Positions 1 through 12,674 are shown, numbered from the stretch's first letter. The stretch is DNA of 64,000 bases from Lytechinus variegatus (GCF_018143015.1 NC_054744.1:3989059-4053058); one strand, 5' to 3'. Notes: generated by a model from the sequence alone, not told the origin. Program-made: numbers and translations.

Positions 1-199
1 TATTTCGAGATAGATGACGCTATATAAATCACTACTATTATTATAAAAATAATAATGATAATAATAGTAATAATAATTATTAATATTATTATTACTTTTA
101 TGATCATTATCATCATCATCACCTTCATCATCATCATCATCATTATAAAATAAATATAATTGATTTTCTTGAATAAAAAAATGGAGGTAAACCTCCACC
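1..199. repeat. AT-rich stretch with TAA and ATC trinucleotide microsatellites
   Basis: Runs of ATAATA and ATTATT at 40-100 are followed by a (TCA)n tract near 108-143. No gene is visible. Confidence 0.7.
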
Positions 200-354
200 A
201 GGTGATAGTAATACACCAGAGTGTGAAAGAAAAATCCAAAGGTGTTGTGATAACATCCTTGTGTGTTCAACCGACACTGTAAAATAACACCATAGTAAAA
301 TAACTGGTGTAGTGCTCCATTTACACCGACTAACACCAAAGTTATTTGCTGTGT
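200..354. mobile_element. AACACC-rich inverted-repeat element, partial copy
   Basis: This copy is built of recurring AACACC and GGTGTT words and ends in GTTATTTGCTGTGT. The complete relative at 12837-13062 ends in the same way. The left end is degraded, so this is a partial member of a short non-autonomous family. It has no coding potential. Confidence 0.5.
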
Positions 355-794
355 AGTATAATGAACCATCATGTGGACCTATAAAGTAGTAGGCATATGG
401 ATAAACCTAACACTCTCTATCTCCTGCTGGCGCCAAAAAGGTGGGAAGGAAAAAATTGTAAGTTCATTCAATGCATGGTCCTGACTCGACTGGAGCTGGT
501 GTCACCATGAGTGCACCTGTCCAAAATTAATGATGACAATGAGACAGTATGATTCGAGATGATGCATCAACTCTTTTTTTGTTTTTTTCTTCTTAAAATC
601 AGGGCGTGTTCTCTAATCAAGAGGGGGAGAATGAAAGAGAGAGGGGAGGGGAAAGTGTGAGAGAGAACGAGAGACAGAGAGAGAGTGGGGGAGGCTATGA
701 TTTTCTTTGTCATGTTGTTTCTTGTAGGAATTCCAAGGCGAGGTTCAGATGGTGACACATTATAAAAATTGATAAGAGAGGGAGGGGTGGGGGA

Positions 795-1050
795 GAGACT
801 GGATTCAGTGTTAAGGCACCAGCCTCATGAACGGAGAAGGCGTGGGTTCGATCCCCAGCCAGTAAGTCTGCAACTCGTATACCAAAGTCTCACAAATAAA
901 ATACATTTTACTCTGCCTTCTCGACAGGCACTCGAAATTTAACTATCGGATAGAGGACGGTACTCATAGCATTGTGTCACGCGGGGCCAGTTATTTAACT
1001 TAGGCTGCCCTCGGTATAAAATTAAAGGCTTTCATTATCCTTACTATCTT
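795..1050 (+). mobile_element. tRNA-derived SINE
   Basis: A tRNA-like head at about 800-870 has a B-box-like GGGTTCGATCCCC. A non-tRNA body follows with the phrase TCGGATAGAGGACGG, common in the bodies of marine invertebrate SINEs. The head does not fold as a normal tRNA and has no clean acceptor stem, so I call a SINE and not a tRNA gene. Confidence 0.6.
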
Positions 1051-1385
1051 AATTATAGAGCGTAAATGTAAGGGATCCGTGGGGGGGGGGGGAGGTGGAC
1101 GAAGGGGGAAGGGCTGTAGAAAAAACAAAAGATCGGGTGCAAAAGTGATGACGATGATTCGACTTAACAGTTACATGAGGTTGCTATTGCTCGACCACCC
1201 TGTCTATGGAAATTGGAGGGGAGGGGGGGGGGGCTGGCATTTACCGTGTTTTCTGATCGTATCAGGGGTGAACAAGGGGTGAGACAGAGTCTCAAGTTTT
1301 ACGAAGAAGCCGTTTTAAAAAGATGATCGTCATCTCGCCAACCAGTGTAACTAAGCACCCTTGCAGTTACCATGGAAACTAAACA

Positions 1386-1545
1386 CCGCAAAAACGGGGT
1401 GTTAAAATTGACACTAGTGTCCCAAGAGGTTAAACCCTGAGGTGCTGACATTACACCCCGAAGATTGAGTGTAACACCAAAGAGTGTAAAACCAACAATC
1501 AAAGGTGTTGTAATAACCCACATAGGGTGCATTATCGTCCCTTCA
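1386..1545. mobile_element. AACACC-rich element, second partial copy
   Basis: The stretch repeats the word order of the complete copy at 12837-13062: GGGGTGTTAAAATT, then AGATTGAGTGTAACACC, AAAGAGTGTAAA and AAAGGTGTTGTAATAA. Both ends are eroded. Confidence 0.5.
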
Positions 1546-1654
1546 AAACCCGGTCATACGAGATTGATAGACACTCCTCTATTTATAATGCTATACTACT
1601 CTGTTCTCAATAAAAAGTTGGTTTGAATAAAAATAGAAACATCCAATAAGCATT

Positions 1655-1880
1655 ACACTGAAAGTTCCTTCAAAATCGGATGTATGGAATTATATTAATG
1701 ACATTTCAAAGCTTTCTTTAATTTCACATCACAGTTCTATTCACATCCTTGTCAGTGTGCACATGAGGGGACTGAAAACATCACCCATCTATTATTTATT
1801 TTATACTGAAATGTGAAATATTTCAATTTTCTCCTCGACATCATGTGCAACAAAACTTTATTTCCTCCTCTATTTCCTCC
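1655..1880. mobile_element. Fragment of the GGACTTG inverted-repeat element
   Basis: Phrases such as CAAAATCGGATGTATGGA, GACATTTCAAAGCTTTC and TGAAATATTTCAATTTTC have close counterparts in the complete 0.57-kb element at 54340-54914. The copy stops where the G-rich element at 1884 begins, so it was probably cut by a later insertion. Confidence 0.4.
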
Positions 1881-1883
1881 TCC

Positions 1884-3961
1884 CAGGGCGCCGGAAGCGG
1901 GGGGGCAGGGGGGGCACTTGCCCCCCAAATAAAATTTTTGGGGGGGCAAAACGAGATTTTGCCCCCCCCCCCACAACGTGCCCCCTGAAAGATGAAAAAT
2001 GATAAATTATTTAAGGACAAAAGTAAATGAAGGCACTTTTCTGCCTGAAAATTGTCATTTCCATTGTCAAAAATGAAAAAATTTTGCCCCTGACGGGGCA
2101 AATACATTATCATAGTAAGCCTCTCGTCTTTTGACGAACAGTTCCTCTGTGAAACATAGCTTTGATAAGCCCCTTTTCCATCTTATTACAGTGTGATAAC
2201 GTTTAACCTTTTAATGAATACATTTCAGACTAAAAGCGAATGGCAAATTGATAGTGGTCCACCAATGATTAGGTTAATAATTCTATGATGCTGGCTGTGT
2301 CGTCTAACAAAACGCGCGGTCGCCCAGAAACGCTCAGACCGGACCCGATATAACTAACGCGTGTGAACACTAGTTACTCGAGCAAGATATGGAATCTATG
2401 TCATAGCTGTCAAGCCCAGAAACCATAACATCTCGAGAAACTTGTTTCAATTATTTCATTTTCAACTAAATATAAATTGAGTTAATACAGTGATAACAAG
2501 AGAGCGGTGTTGGCTCAGTCGGTAACGCGTCTGCCCGTCGAAGTCGAACCAAAGATCGTAGGTTCGAGTCCACCCTGGGCGGATGACTGAAGTCAGTGCG
2601 TTGTGTGTAAACGTCTCTCCCATGTTTCATAGATGCAGGCTATGTTACAATGGAAAACACTCCGTCCCTCGGATAGGACGTTAAATGGAGGCCCCGTGTA
2701 GAGGAGAGTCACCACCTTGGCACGTTAAGAACCCACTGCACTATTCGTAAGAGTAGGGGGAAACCCCGGTGTCGAGGTCCACCTGCATCCCCCCCAATCA
2801 GTTATATCGGAGAGACCTGTGGATCATAGTGATTCAGTTCGCTTTTCGCCTCCCAGGCACAGGTGACGCCAAACAAATAATAATAACAATTCAGTGCCCT
2901 AAAGAAAATACCAAGGTCATTTCTACTCAATATAGACATGTTATCAGAAAATTACACTCAGAATAATCATGTGTAGAGGATTATAATTTATAATTTGTAA
3001 AAATGGTGAATCCCACTCGAAAGCAACTTAGAGATAATGTTTAGACATGAAAAAAATAAAATCATCTGTGAAAGTGTCTTCTTGACCGGACTCATATTAT
3101 CCGAGATATGAATAATAATGTAAAGAATATAAAAGAAAAAAAATAAGCGTTACAGTAGTGCTCTACAGTTTTATAAAATAAATCTTAAGATATTTTCACA
3201 GCCCCGTATTTTCCTCTATTTCTATTCATTGGCATGATTGGAAGGCGTTTTGTCTGATACTATTTCAGCTCATATATAGCACTTATGTATTTTAGATTCC
3301 AAAACTTCTTCCCATTACCTGTTACCAATCAGATCGAGATGGCAGCTATGTTCTCTGGTTCATCCCAGCTTTTGTTATTCATGGACGTTTGCAAAAATAA
3401 AAAAAAAAAAACCCGGGAGTGGGTGGGGCTGCAAGACCTAAATTTTCGAAGAAACGTAAGAGCGAGGGGATTTGTGATGGGGGAGCTTTTGCATTTTCTA
3501 GAATGAAATTGAAGGATTTCGTGCACACTTTGGTGAATTTTGTGAATTTTGCCCTCTCGATCGGCGGTCCCCGGCTGCGTACGGTCATGTTTGTCATCTT
3601 AAAGTCTTTAAAAGGCCTATATTACACTGGTTTGAAACAATTTCGTTTGCAATAAGGCTCGTAATTTGCTGGAACTGCGACCCTGGTCATGAAGAAACAC
3701 CAGGCTGGGTCAGAAGGGAGGAAACAGAAGGAGCAAAAAGAACTCCAAGACTGTTTAATTCTCAAGAAATTTATTTTTGAATGCACTTAGAAACGCAACT
3801 TTTATACTAAAAAAAAAATTTTTTACACAAAATCCTTACCGTAGGGGGGGGGGGTCCCATAGCCTCTCCCGCTCGATCGCTTCGGTTACGCTGTCAAAAA
3901 TATTGTGCCCCCTCAGTCGGGATTTTGCCCCCCCCAAACTGAAAGTGTTCCGGCGCGCCTG
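1884..3961. mobile_element. Possible 2-kb non-autonomous element with CAGGGCGCC-type ends
   Basis: The left end reads CAGGGCGCCGGAAGCGGGG. The right end reads TGTTCCGGCGCGCCTG, which is its approximate inverse complement. G- or C-run-rich subterminal sequence lies inside both ends. The SINE at 2504-2890 would be a later insertion. The two ends could instead belong to separate short elements, since the G-rich block at 1884-1993 may be complete by itself. hAT-like termini often start with CAG, but no transposase is present. Confidence 0.35.
2504..2890 (+). mobile_element. tRNA-derived SINE, nearly full length
   Basis: A box-like TTGGCTCAGTCGGTAACGCG near 2510 and a B box GGTTCGAGTCC at 2561-2571 form a tRNA-like head. 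A roughly 300-bp body follows with TCCCTCGGATAGGACG. It ends in a (AAT/AAC) tail near 2875-2888. Internal promoter boxes plus the simple tail are the standard SINE layout. Confidence 0.75.
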
Positions 3962-4189
3962 TGTGCACTTACTATTGTTTTAACACCTGTGGTATTTATA
4001 GTTAGATATGTAAATATTTATATATATTTTATTATTCAAACTATGAAAAACAAAAGAAAAACAAATCATCGACTCTCTCATTTTGCGTAATCACCGAGTT
4101 GTGCATATAACGGTTTAGTGTAAAATTAGTGAAAATTTAAAATATCATAGCTTTCTTACACTGCATCCGATTGATTACTTTTCTTCGTT

Positions 4190-4260
4190 ATGCATGTTTT
4201 TCTTCTCTCTACTGATTGAAGTAAGCATTTTTCTGGGGTGGACTTGACCTTAAAACTACT
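4190..4260. mobile_element. Short end fragment of the GGACTTG inverted-repeat element
   Basis: GGGGTGGACTTGACCTT at 4234-4250 resembles the right end of the element at 54340-54914. Only one terminus remains. Confidence 0.3.
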
Positions 4261-6060
4261 TTCTTACCCATTACCTGTCCATTTTTTGAACACGATTCCA
4301 CTTCTAGAAAGAGAAGGACAATGCAGGAAGAGAGGGAACTTCCGACAGATTCTTAATCCAACTGCCTCTCCGATTAAACCGAGAGGTTGGTTTATTATTG
4401 ACGGTAGTAGAGTCTGTCATCTATGGGATTAAAAGCTTAGATGTAGAAAGGTGAGCAAGGAAATGCACTTTGACAAAATGACGTCGCTTGACCTTGAATC
4501 TGAGAAAGAGCGAAACAAAAGACAGATAGGCATCTTCAGGTTATAATCTACGGTCTCAAAATATGACGTAATCATGGTAATGAAATGGTGATACTTTCCA
4601 TACTTTCTTAATGTGTTTTGCAAGATGTGTGTCAACTTCATTTTTCGTATTGCGAATACTGTGACAATCGTTGCAAATAAATATTATTTTATCTTTTACA
4701 ATTTCTGTGGTAATTCTTATTTTCGGAAACTTGCATTAAAACATAACGGTCTATTGTCATGTGACCTACAGCGTCGATCTTCAGTGGCCAGAGCCAGCAC
4801 AACTCACAAGACATATATACAATACTCTATGCTATTAAGGTTAAGAAAAACTACGCGTCCATGTTTTGAAACAAAGGTTTGTTTAGACCTTTGAAAAGTA
4901 TTTACCTTTCATCAGAACTTTCTCAAAATGATAATATATGCACATATATGTATATAATCTGAGGCTAAGTATTGTTAATTGCGATTGCGAAACTCTATTC
5001 ACTACCGCACTAAGAAGAGTCATCGCAATTATGATGTCATAAAACTGTAGTAGGATTACCACAAAGTTTGAGCCAAGACTGTATGTGCGGTTTACGATTA
5101 TCTCCCATCCACCAAAATCGACAAATTGATAAAGAATGCGCATGCGTACATGGTTATTGGAATATGAATATGCTGTCAAAATTGAAGTTTTAAGGAGCAT
5201 GGCTCGGATTGTATTTGACATTCGCTTCCTGCTTGAAATGACGTCTCCTCAGGAAAACCCTTTCAATCTCGAAGATTATTCCCCTCCGTACCAGAAGGGG
5301 GAAGTGCCTTTATTTTTAGCAAAGATGAGCACATTCTTTTGTGATCACCTGTCTCTTCGAACGGTTGTTTAATGTCTAAATCAATTAAAGGGAAGTCTGC
5401 AGGTTTCTGCTCGAGAATAATAAATGACTCACTCCGAACCGTAAACTTCTAGACTTGGGGGGGGGGGGGCTATAACTGTATGAAATCTCAACTTCGAGAT
5501 TTTTTTTGTCAATAATACAATAAATAAAAAGCGAAAGTCGGACAGCTAGAAAGTGAATTGATGGTAAATATGTTGGTCAAATGTATTTAGAGTTGGGGAA
5601 AAAAAGAGAAATGTTATGGGTTACATTTTCAGTAGATAAACATGGTATTTGAACCAAGTTCCATGACAAAATTCAAGTGGCGTTTATATAATTACATATC
5701 ATCCTAGAAGTCAAAATTATGGCAATCACGTTGTTTCAATGTATGCACTTTTACATGATTGTTAAGTCATGTAGCAAAATACCTCATATTTTCTATGCGT
5801 ATGTGTTATTCTTTTATTACTGTAAAAAAAATATATCACCTGTCATTTGCCTATGTTACTTGTGTCCACCAAACATAGGTGTCACCTATAACAAATGGCA
5901 ATTCATTTTATAATCACTGATAATAAATATCTAAACATGTCCGCTCTCATTTGTTATTTCACATTCACTCTCTCTTGACATGCTGAACATTATTATCCGT
6001 GTATGGGTGTACGGTAATAGACTCCGGATATCAAATTAAAGAATGAGATTCAAATCTTTA
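4261..6060. other. Intergenic, no gene recognised
   Basis: Open frames here are short, lack recognisable domains, and show neither a coherent splice pattern nor homopolymer-free coding character. A poly-G run lies at about 5457-5469. I see nothing else that can be supported. Confidence 0.5.
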
Positions 6061-6089
6061 AGAGTATGCTGAAGAACGTGCTTATTTTG

Positions 6090-6280
6090 GCATCGTTCTG
6101 CCCCATTAGAAGCCAGTTGCTCAAAAAAGGGGGAATGATTAGAATGTCACAAGATTCTTTTTCTTCAAATTCCTTATCCAATTTTGATCAAACTTTCAGT
6201 GTTCTGTTGATCAATTTGTTCTTAATTTCTTCAAATCATATTATTTTCAACCTGGAGTACCCTTTTCAATATAATCCCCT
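6090..6280. mobile_element. Fragment of a GGACTTG-like inverted-repeat element
   Basis: TTGATCAAACTTTCAGTGTT and TTTTCAACCTGGAGTACCC match the right-hand part of the families at 54340-54914 and 56490-57101. The left half is missing or unrecognisable. Confidence 0.4.
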
Positions 6281-7070
6281 TCAAACCGAAGTAAAAAAAT
6301 CTGAGCTGTTGATTAGATTAAAATCAGCTTGTGTTCGATCAATCGAGATGCGTTTTAACGAAATTCTTTTTGCAAGTGACTCTTGTGCCGAAGATAACAC
6401 CTCCCTTCCCGTACTCGTTCCCCATTCGTAAATTAATGAAACATATCTTGCTTTCTGCAACAAGCAGCAATAAGATAACACCCAATCTGAATGAAATTAG
6501 AGAACATTAAGAGGAAATTTAATTTCAAACAGTGGGAGCTCTATAATACATTTTTGTTTCAAATTCATCTATCCATTCAGAGGCCTTTATAATCAGTATA
6601 GAAGGCCGGGTAAGAAACATAATTATCGACTCGCATGAATGGAAAAAAATCAAAGGCTTATGAAAATGCTAACCTTTTTTATTTACAAAAAATATTTGAA
6701 ATGTACTATTTTTTGTTCTCTCGGTTAGGACACATGTATATACATGAGCATGATGGGGGACCTTCCGAAATGAAGTAGAGATTCGAGATTCGTGCCCTAG
6801 TCAGTAGTCACGTCTTTCGGATGGTGACGTTTTAAAGGTAGGTCCTTGATTATTAGATATTTACACTCCGTAAAAAATAAACATGCTTTCGCGCGATCGG
6901 GCGTTCAGCATTTGGAACTAATTTTACATCGAAGAAAACGGCTCCCATCTGATTGATTGCATGTCATTGAAAAAGTGACGTGATAGCTTTGATCGGCCTG
7001 GAGCCGTTTCACTTATGTGACTGTAGAATAATGATGAGAGGCAACTTATTAGATAGGCAATCCTATGACG

Positions 7071-7460
7071 GGCCGTTCATGCCATAAGCCGTCACTCACT
7101 CGCTCGAGTGAGTGAATGAGTATCGCTCACTCGGGAGAGTGAGTTATTGAACTGTTTCATCCAATCAGAGAGCTAGTTCCTTAATCGAGACCCCCTTCGC
7201 AGAAATGTTTGTACATGATGCATTCGAGTGCATGTAAACAAAATCATGAAAATGTACAACTACTTATGTGGACTTATACCCGAGTGGCTGTACAACCATT
7301 CGAGTGAATGCATGTCAATCAATTCGGTGAGGGGGTCTATAGAAAACGATTGTAGCTCTCCGATTGGATAAAACAGTTCAATCACTCACTCCCCGACTGA
7401 GTGATGGTAATTCACTCACTCGGGTGAGTGAATAATTGACGGTTTATGGCATGAACGGCC
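7071..7460. mobile_element. Complete foldback MITE with 22-bp-class terminal inverted repeats
   Basis: The left end GGCCGTTCATGCCATAA is answered at the right by TTATGGCATGAACGGCC. Behind each end lies a further palindromic block of TCACTCACTCG and CGAGTGAGTGA words. A second inverted pair, around GTACATGATGCATTCGAG and TTCGAGTGAATGCATGT, lies towards the centre. At 390 bp with no coding capacity it fits a miniature inverted-repeat element. Confidence 0.75.
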
Positions 7461-9165
7461 TTTCATACATCCCCGACAAACCTAATATGAATATCCCTTT
7501 CAGAATGAATATGTATATGATTTTGTTAAGTAATTTTATCATTTATGAGGAAATTATATATGTCTCGAAAATACGAAACCAGTTGCGTAAGGATTTATGA
7601 AATAAATGAATGGGCAGTGATACCTGATCAGGCAAGGAAGGAACTCCGTCCGGGAACTCCGTCGGGGAGAATGATCTCCATGCCAGATTTTTGAGTAAAA
7701 TGATAACCTCGACTTGTGTTTGACTTCTCAGGCCATCCAGAACACCAAACTGGGATCTTGAAAATATATCCACTTGGGACCCTAAAATAGACTAATTTTG
7801 GCAAGGACCTCTTTTTCTGATGGACTTAGAAAGGTCATATTAAAGATGTGTACATAGAAGGTGGTTTAATAACTGTTAATTTTGTATGATACCAACTTGT
7901 AAATGTAGAGCAATTATGCAATAGAATAGAAAAAAGGAATGGATTTGAAACAGTCATGACAGTGTTAGTAATTTGTGTTTTAAATCTTGTATTAACTATG
8001 AAACTACACTAAACACTTCGGGAAAATTTTGTAACACTTCTTATTTAGAAGGACAGCAAAATAATTTAATATCCTTCATGAATACAAAAATTTGAATTTA
8101 GAAACTTTAGAGTGGTCTTGTTGGGTTCAAATTTTCAATCTCAAATTTCTGACCAGGAACTGATTTGTAAAATGAAAATGCCTTGTTATTTAGGGGAAAC
8201 TGAATCTATCGGGTAAGAAAAGTGAAATTACTCCTGTACTCAAATTGACAATGGAAATGTTATTGACGATGTGGAAAATTTTGTATAATAAGGGATAAAG
8301 AGGTAAAATAAAGCGGGTACGTAAAGTCAAAGAGAAACAATATTAGCATTATTCTAATAAAAAAATTGTCTGGCCGCTTATCAAGCAACGCGAATTCTAG
8401 TCTCCATAAAGATAAAAATGCTCTAGATTTCCACCCGTTTTAACTTAAAAAGACCAACACCCAAAACTAGTCAATTAACATATATTTTGAAGTGCCTATA
8501 AAGATCAAATTAGTGAGCGAATCAGTTCCGCGATTACTTAACAGTTACCTGGAGTAATCTCGAATAGTGAAGAGCTACAGTATACACTTGACATGAGGCA
8601 GTCTTCGGCATTTGATGTAGGCAAAAATGCTATTGAAGGAATTCAAAGCATTAATAGACACAATGTAAAATTCTTATTACTCGGTTTCATATTTCTGAAA
8701 TGCATGTTAAATGTGTTAAATATTTGCATTTGAATAAAAAGTAAAAAAGCATTGACTGAGAGGTAGTATTCCAAAATAATGTGTAGTTCTAAGCAGAAAT
8801 TGTAAAAATCCACTTAATTATAAAAAAAAGAATTAGAACAGCTTACACATGACAGTCTCCGACTTTAGACCTGTTTTATCTTAAAACAGGGCCCCTATTA
8901 AAATTTGCAACCAATTATTAAATAGTTGAAACAAAAGTTCTGATGGGTTTTATCGCGCATTCTTTTCAGCAGTAGTTCCGACTGGCCATTGTCATTTTAA
9001 TAGCCATTGATTGAACAACTATGAGTTATAGAATCCTGGAGTACATTACTTTCATCATGTATGCAATCTCGATAGAACCAAGTAACTCCTTGATTGAACA
9101 CAACTTGCGGTGCCACCATGAAGCAATTACAATGCCGTCGCGGATGGTCGCTATGTTATCAAGAG
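7461..9165. other. AT-rich intergenic stretch, no gene recognised
   Basis: Only short frames without recognisable domains occur. No RNA gene or clear repeat family was identified. Confidence 0.5.
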
Positions 9166-9399
9166 CCTGACACTTCTTAAAATAAACCCGTTGACACCTT
9201 GAAGCTTTCCTCACCCAGAACAAGCGACGAAGAAAAGATGACAGGACGTGCAGGAAGGAAAGAGTCCCGCGCCAAAGACACAACTCTCCTGTCAAAAGTG
9301 GGTCCTGGCGAGACACGAGCAACCGTGCTTTTCTTGGGTTAGACAAACTCTGGCTTCTTTCTTGTACATTATTCGCAAAATGAAGCTCAGGGGAGAGAA

Positions 9400-9618
9400 A
9401 GAACGATTAAAGGATCGATCATACATAATTTGTAATTCATTTTGTCTTCTTCATCCATATGAAGTTTACCGTTCTGATCAAGAAAGCCTATATGCCAACC
9501 CCAATGGTTTGTTCCAAATATTAAGTAGGTCTGTGCCTGCCTCTATTAATGTTGATCTTAGCAATGAGTATGAAGATGTGGATGAGGCAACTGCTAATTA
9601 CTATAAAGGTAAAATTTG
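9400..9618 (+). CDS. Candidate isolated exon, tyrosine-rich polypeptide
   Basis: An open frame gives a 50-residue stretch with unusual composition: HPYEVYRSDQ, SLYANPNG, SNEYEDVDEATANYYKG. It ends exactly at AAAG followed by GTAAAATT, a good splice donor. Tyrosines in acidic or small-residue settings resemble signalling tails of membrane receptors. The upstream frame at 9180-9360 is polar and could belong to the same tail, but no acceptor, start, membrane segment or neighbouring exon could be identified. It may be a chance frame or an orphan exon of a decayed gene. Confidence 0.25.
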
Positions 9619-10008
9619 ACAGTTCAAGAGAAACTAGGAAACTATTCATGACTTGAAACATCAGGTTCATGTCGCTATTCTTGTTTTATCAGTCAGATAT
9701 AATGAGGCCGCGGTGCCGAGAGGGGGGGGGGGGGGGGGGGGGCTTGCCCGCCACTTTCATGACTTTTTTTCAGTGATCATCAAATTTGGATTTTATGCAT
9801 CCTAATACCCCCCCCCCCTTTCCCACTTCCAAAATTATTTTTCAGCCCCTTTTTGCTTCTTTTACTGTGCCATCATTCTGCAATGAATGGGATGGAAATC
9901 ATATCAATAATAGTCTGAAGAAAAGTGCGATAATTAGACATTAGACAGGTTCGAGGCGGTATATGGCTGAAACATAGATTTTGAGGGTTTCCATAAAGAC
10001 CATAATAA

Positions 10009-10303
10009 CGTATTTTAGCATCCACTTCGCCGACGCTCTCTGCAACGTTCAGAATCTATTGAAAGTGCCCGTATAATCACAATGGACAGATTAGAGGTCA
10101 TTGTCGAGTATTGGTGGACCGGGACAACACGTCGGACCGGACTAAAAATAAGCGCAAATATGTCATTTGTTCAGAGTCCACGACGACACTGCTATTTTGA
10201 TTCACTGATTTTCGACAAAGATTTTCTTTGTTATGAAGGGCTTTTGACAATAGATTCTCTGCGTCTTAGAAAGCATCTGCGAAGTAGTGATTGCTAAAAT
10301 GCT
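10009..10303. mobile_element. MITE family M, copy 1 (complete)
   Basis: The left terminus (CGTATTTTAGCATCCACTTC, then AGAATCTATTG) is the approximate inverse complement of the right terminus (CAATAGATTCTCTGCG, then GATTGCTAAAATGC). The arms are about 60 bp in a 295-bp element. Copies 2 and 3 lie at 21804-22111 and 30621-30906. A 71-codon open frame inside is also present in copy 2, but it overlaps the inverted repeat and is best read as a passenger frame. Confidence 0.8.
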
Positions 10304-10631
10304 CTATTAACATGATTAATATGGCCTTGTCATTCCATCTTGCCCGTTTCTTGCATGGGTTAAGAACGGAAGCATGAAGAAAGACCACGGGATGTTCTGT
10401 GTAGGAGAGAGCCGCCGAGTCATGTCATTGTTCATGACGACATAATTTGAAATAGCTATCGGTTGTAGACAAATGGAATCTCTATGGCCTGTGTTCTATC
10501 TCGGCCGTTTGGCGGATTATTTCACTGAAGCTTTTAAGCGAGACCCCTAAGAAGAAAATTTCTTTGCTCGCTGGTTTTAGAGATTGCCGTTCACTGTGTT
10601 ACTCTCTGTTATTCCTTTTACACTTTAAGAC

Positions 10632-10801
10632 AATGAGCTCGAATTTAAAGAGACACATTTTCAGACGGGAATTTAATAGAATTTCTATTTAAAAAATGAA
10701 AAGTTCCTTGTAATGCCATTTTGAAATAATAGAATAGATTAGTTTTGACAGAAATCTAGTCATTATTTAATAGAAATTCTACTAATTGCCCCTTTAAATT
10801 T
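10632..10801. mobile_element. Possible MITE with AATTTAAAG ends
   Basis: CGAATTTAAAGAGACA at the left and TGCCCCTTTAAATTTG at the right are inverted. An internal inverted pair, TAATAGAATTTCTATTTAA and ATTTAATAGAAATTCTA, also occurs. It is a single copy and its boundaries are approximate. Confidence 0.4.
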
Positions 10802-10803
10802 GT

Positions 10804-12440
10804 GTTAACTGCTTTAGGGTGTAGTGTGGCAGGGGGCCTTTCTGCTAGGACATTAGAGTAGATCAATTACATATTACGTGATTTTATAAACTTAAATAAC
10901 GCATGCTTTTTTTCCAGTTCAACAAGTTTTAAGTACTATAACTTACAATTAACAACTTTGAATGGGCGTCAAGGGCATTTCTCATGATAAGTATCGGGTA
11001 TAGGCCTATAAAATGTACCGATTAAAGATATCCAAATACGCCTATTACTTCATAAGAATTTATATGAGCATGAAATTAAGCATAAAAAATATTTTATCGC
11101 AAGTATAAAATCAGTTTGATTTAGAAAGAGCGTTAACGTTGTTGGCGTAATTCATTCAGTGGCGTATACAGTTTGGATGTGAGTGGTTGGGGGCAGTCCC
11201 TCAAAATGTTTCTCGACCAAGAACAAACAGAGAGAGATAAAAAGAAAAGGGTGTGGGTGAAGTATAATATCTTTCTTCAGATATGTCAAAATCTAAGCCA
11301 AAATTCGAATTTTGTATCAAGAAGTTCAACATTTTGACCCATACGTTTCATCTGGCCCATCATTATTTTTTTACTTATTAGGCTACTGTATCTGATCTCA
11401 TGATCAAGTATATCAAGCGATCATTGCTAATGTATTTCTAATCTTGTTTCTTTGTCTTCATAGTCTTAAATACTTAAACCACGTGATGCTAACGGTTATA
11501 ATCATTTATAGAACTGTGATGATAGAAACCATGGACCACTGTATTCAATAGCGAAAATGAAATACATCAGCGCAATAGCATGACTCATTGCACGTGACCA
11601 CAGGAAGCGTTTTGATTGGTCAATCAACAAGATTGCCTTTATTCGCAGCGAGTCGCCGGAATCCAAGGCGTCTTTACGTGCGAATCCCTGGATTTCAACC
11701 ACAAGCCCTTTAAGAATATGAATACTAAAGGAGATGTTAAAAATATAGGTTTATAGGCTTACGAAAGGTCGCCATGGAAATCTACGTAGGATAGAACTGC
11801 CCCGTCTCGAATTACCCAAGACATAGATTCTGCATATTTTATGTCTGATGAGGAAAATCAGTGTCCTGAAAAAATTTCGCCCACTCGGCGGTAGTTCCAG
11901 TGAATTGGCAGATTGCAACTGCAAAATATACTGAATTCGATATTGCACAACATAATAAGGGAAATGTTTCATAAAAGCGGTTATAAAATACCTTGCTCAA
12001 AGACAGTGAAATAATTGTCATAAGGGGACAAAACTCCTGACCTTTTTGACTTATTTCCACTCAAGAACATTTTTTTTAATCAGGTCGATACGTTGCGTTT
12101 TAGACGACGAGTGCTTCTCCGACGGCTGGAAACTACAACTGTCCCGTCGATCAGTGTATTAAGCGTTTCCGTCCTGTGAATAAACCATTTCGATTTTTGA
12201 ACGCGGACGTACTCGCGTTCACGGACCAATTTTGTCGTTTTCAGTAAACGCTGAGTTACCCCGAAAATAAGTCTTAAAAACTGGAGGATGGACGGAACCT
12301 CAGAGTTGGCGCATGCGCAAATGGTTCAACTGTCAATTTCATCGTCGTATCATCCGTCTATATAGTCGTCCATAACGAAAACACATTAATGCCCGTAGAT
12401 GCACAATTGGACAGCAATGCAGATAAAATGCTTTGCTCGA
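10804..12440. other. Intergenic, no gene recognised
   Basis: CAGTGGCGTATACAGTTTGG at 11159-11178 resembles the end of the GGCGTACC-type elements (for example 31969-32194), but no partner end was found nearby. No coding region was recognised. Confidence 0.45.
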
Positions 12441-12442
12441 GG

Positions 12443-12674
12443 CAGGGGCAGATCTAGATTTTCCAAAAAGAGTAGCTAGGGGCATTTTCACGGGAGAAAA
12501 TTGACAAGCAAAAATGAAGTTCTCAGTACAAAATGGAAATCATTTTATTCGAGGAAAAATTTGACAATCAGGAAAAAGGTTTTCACTACAAAATGGAGAT
12601 CAGTTTGTTCCATTTTTGTGTCTTTCAATTAATAGTCGGGGGGGGGGGGCACGGGGCGGATGCGCCGCCAGTGG
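12443..12674. mobile_element. GGCGTACC/GGCGGATCC-type element with internal short tandem repeat
   Basis: The left end CAGGGGCAGATCTAGATTTTCC and the right end GATGCGCCGCCAGTGG resemble the termini at 63606-63805. Inside are two units of a roughly 60-bp repeat containing TTGACAA, ACTACAAAATGGA and TTTGTTCC. The same unit recurs at 20600-20790 and 16405-16546. Confidence 0.45.

Noticed and set aside
9026-9346. 106-codon minus-strand frame
   Set aside because: No domain, a composition rich in Arg/Leu/Ser typical of antisense frames, and overlap with an equally open plus-strand frame.
10082-10297. A 71-codon frame starting MDRLEVIVEYW, with a similar frame at 21877-22119
   Set aside because: Both frames lie inside copies of the same MITE and run through its inverted repeat. 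The shared protein sequence only reflects shared DNA.
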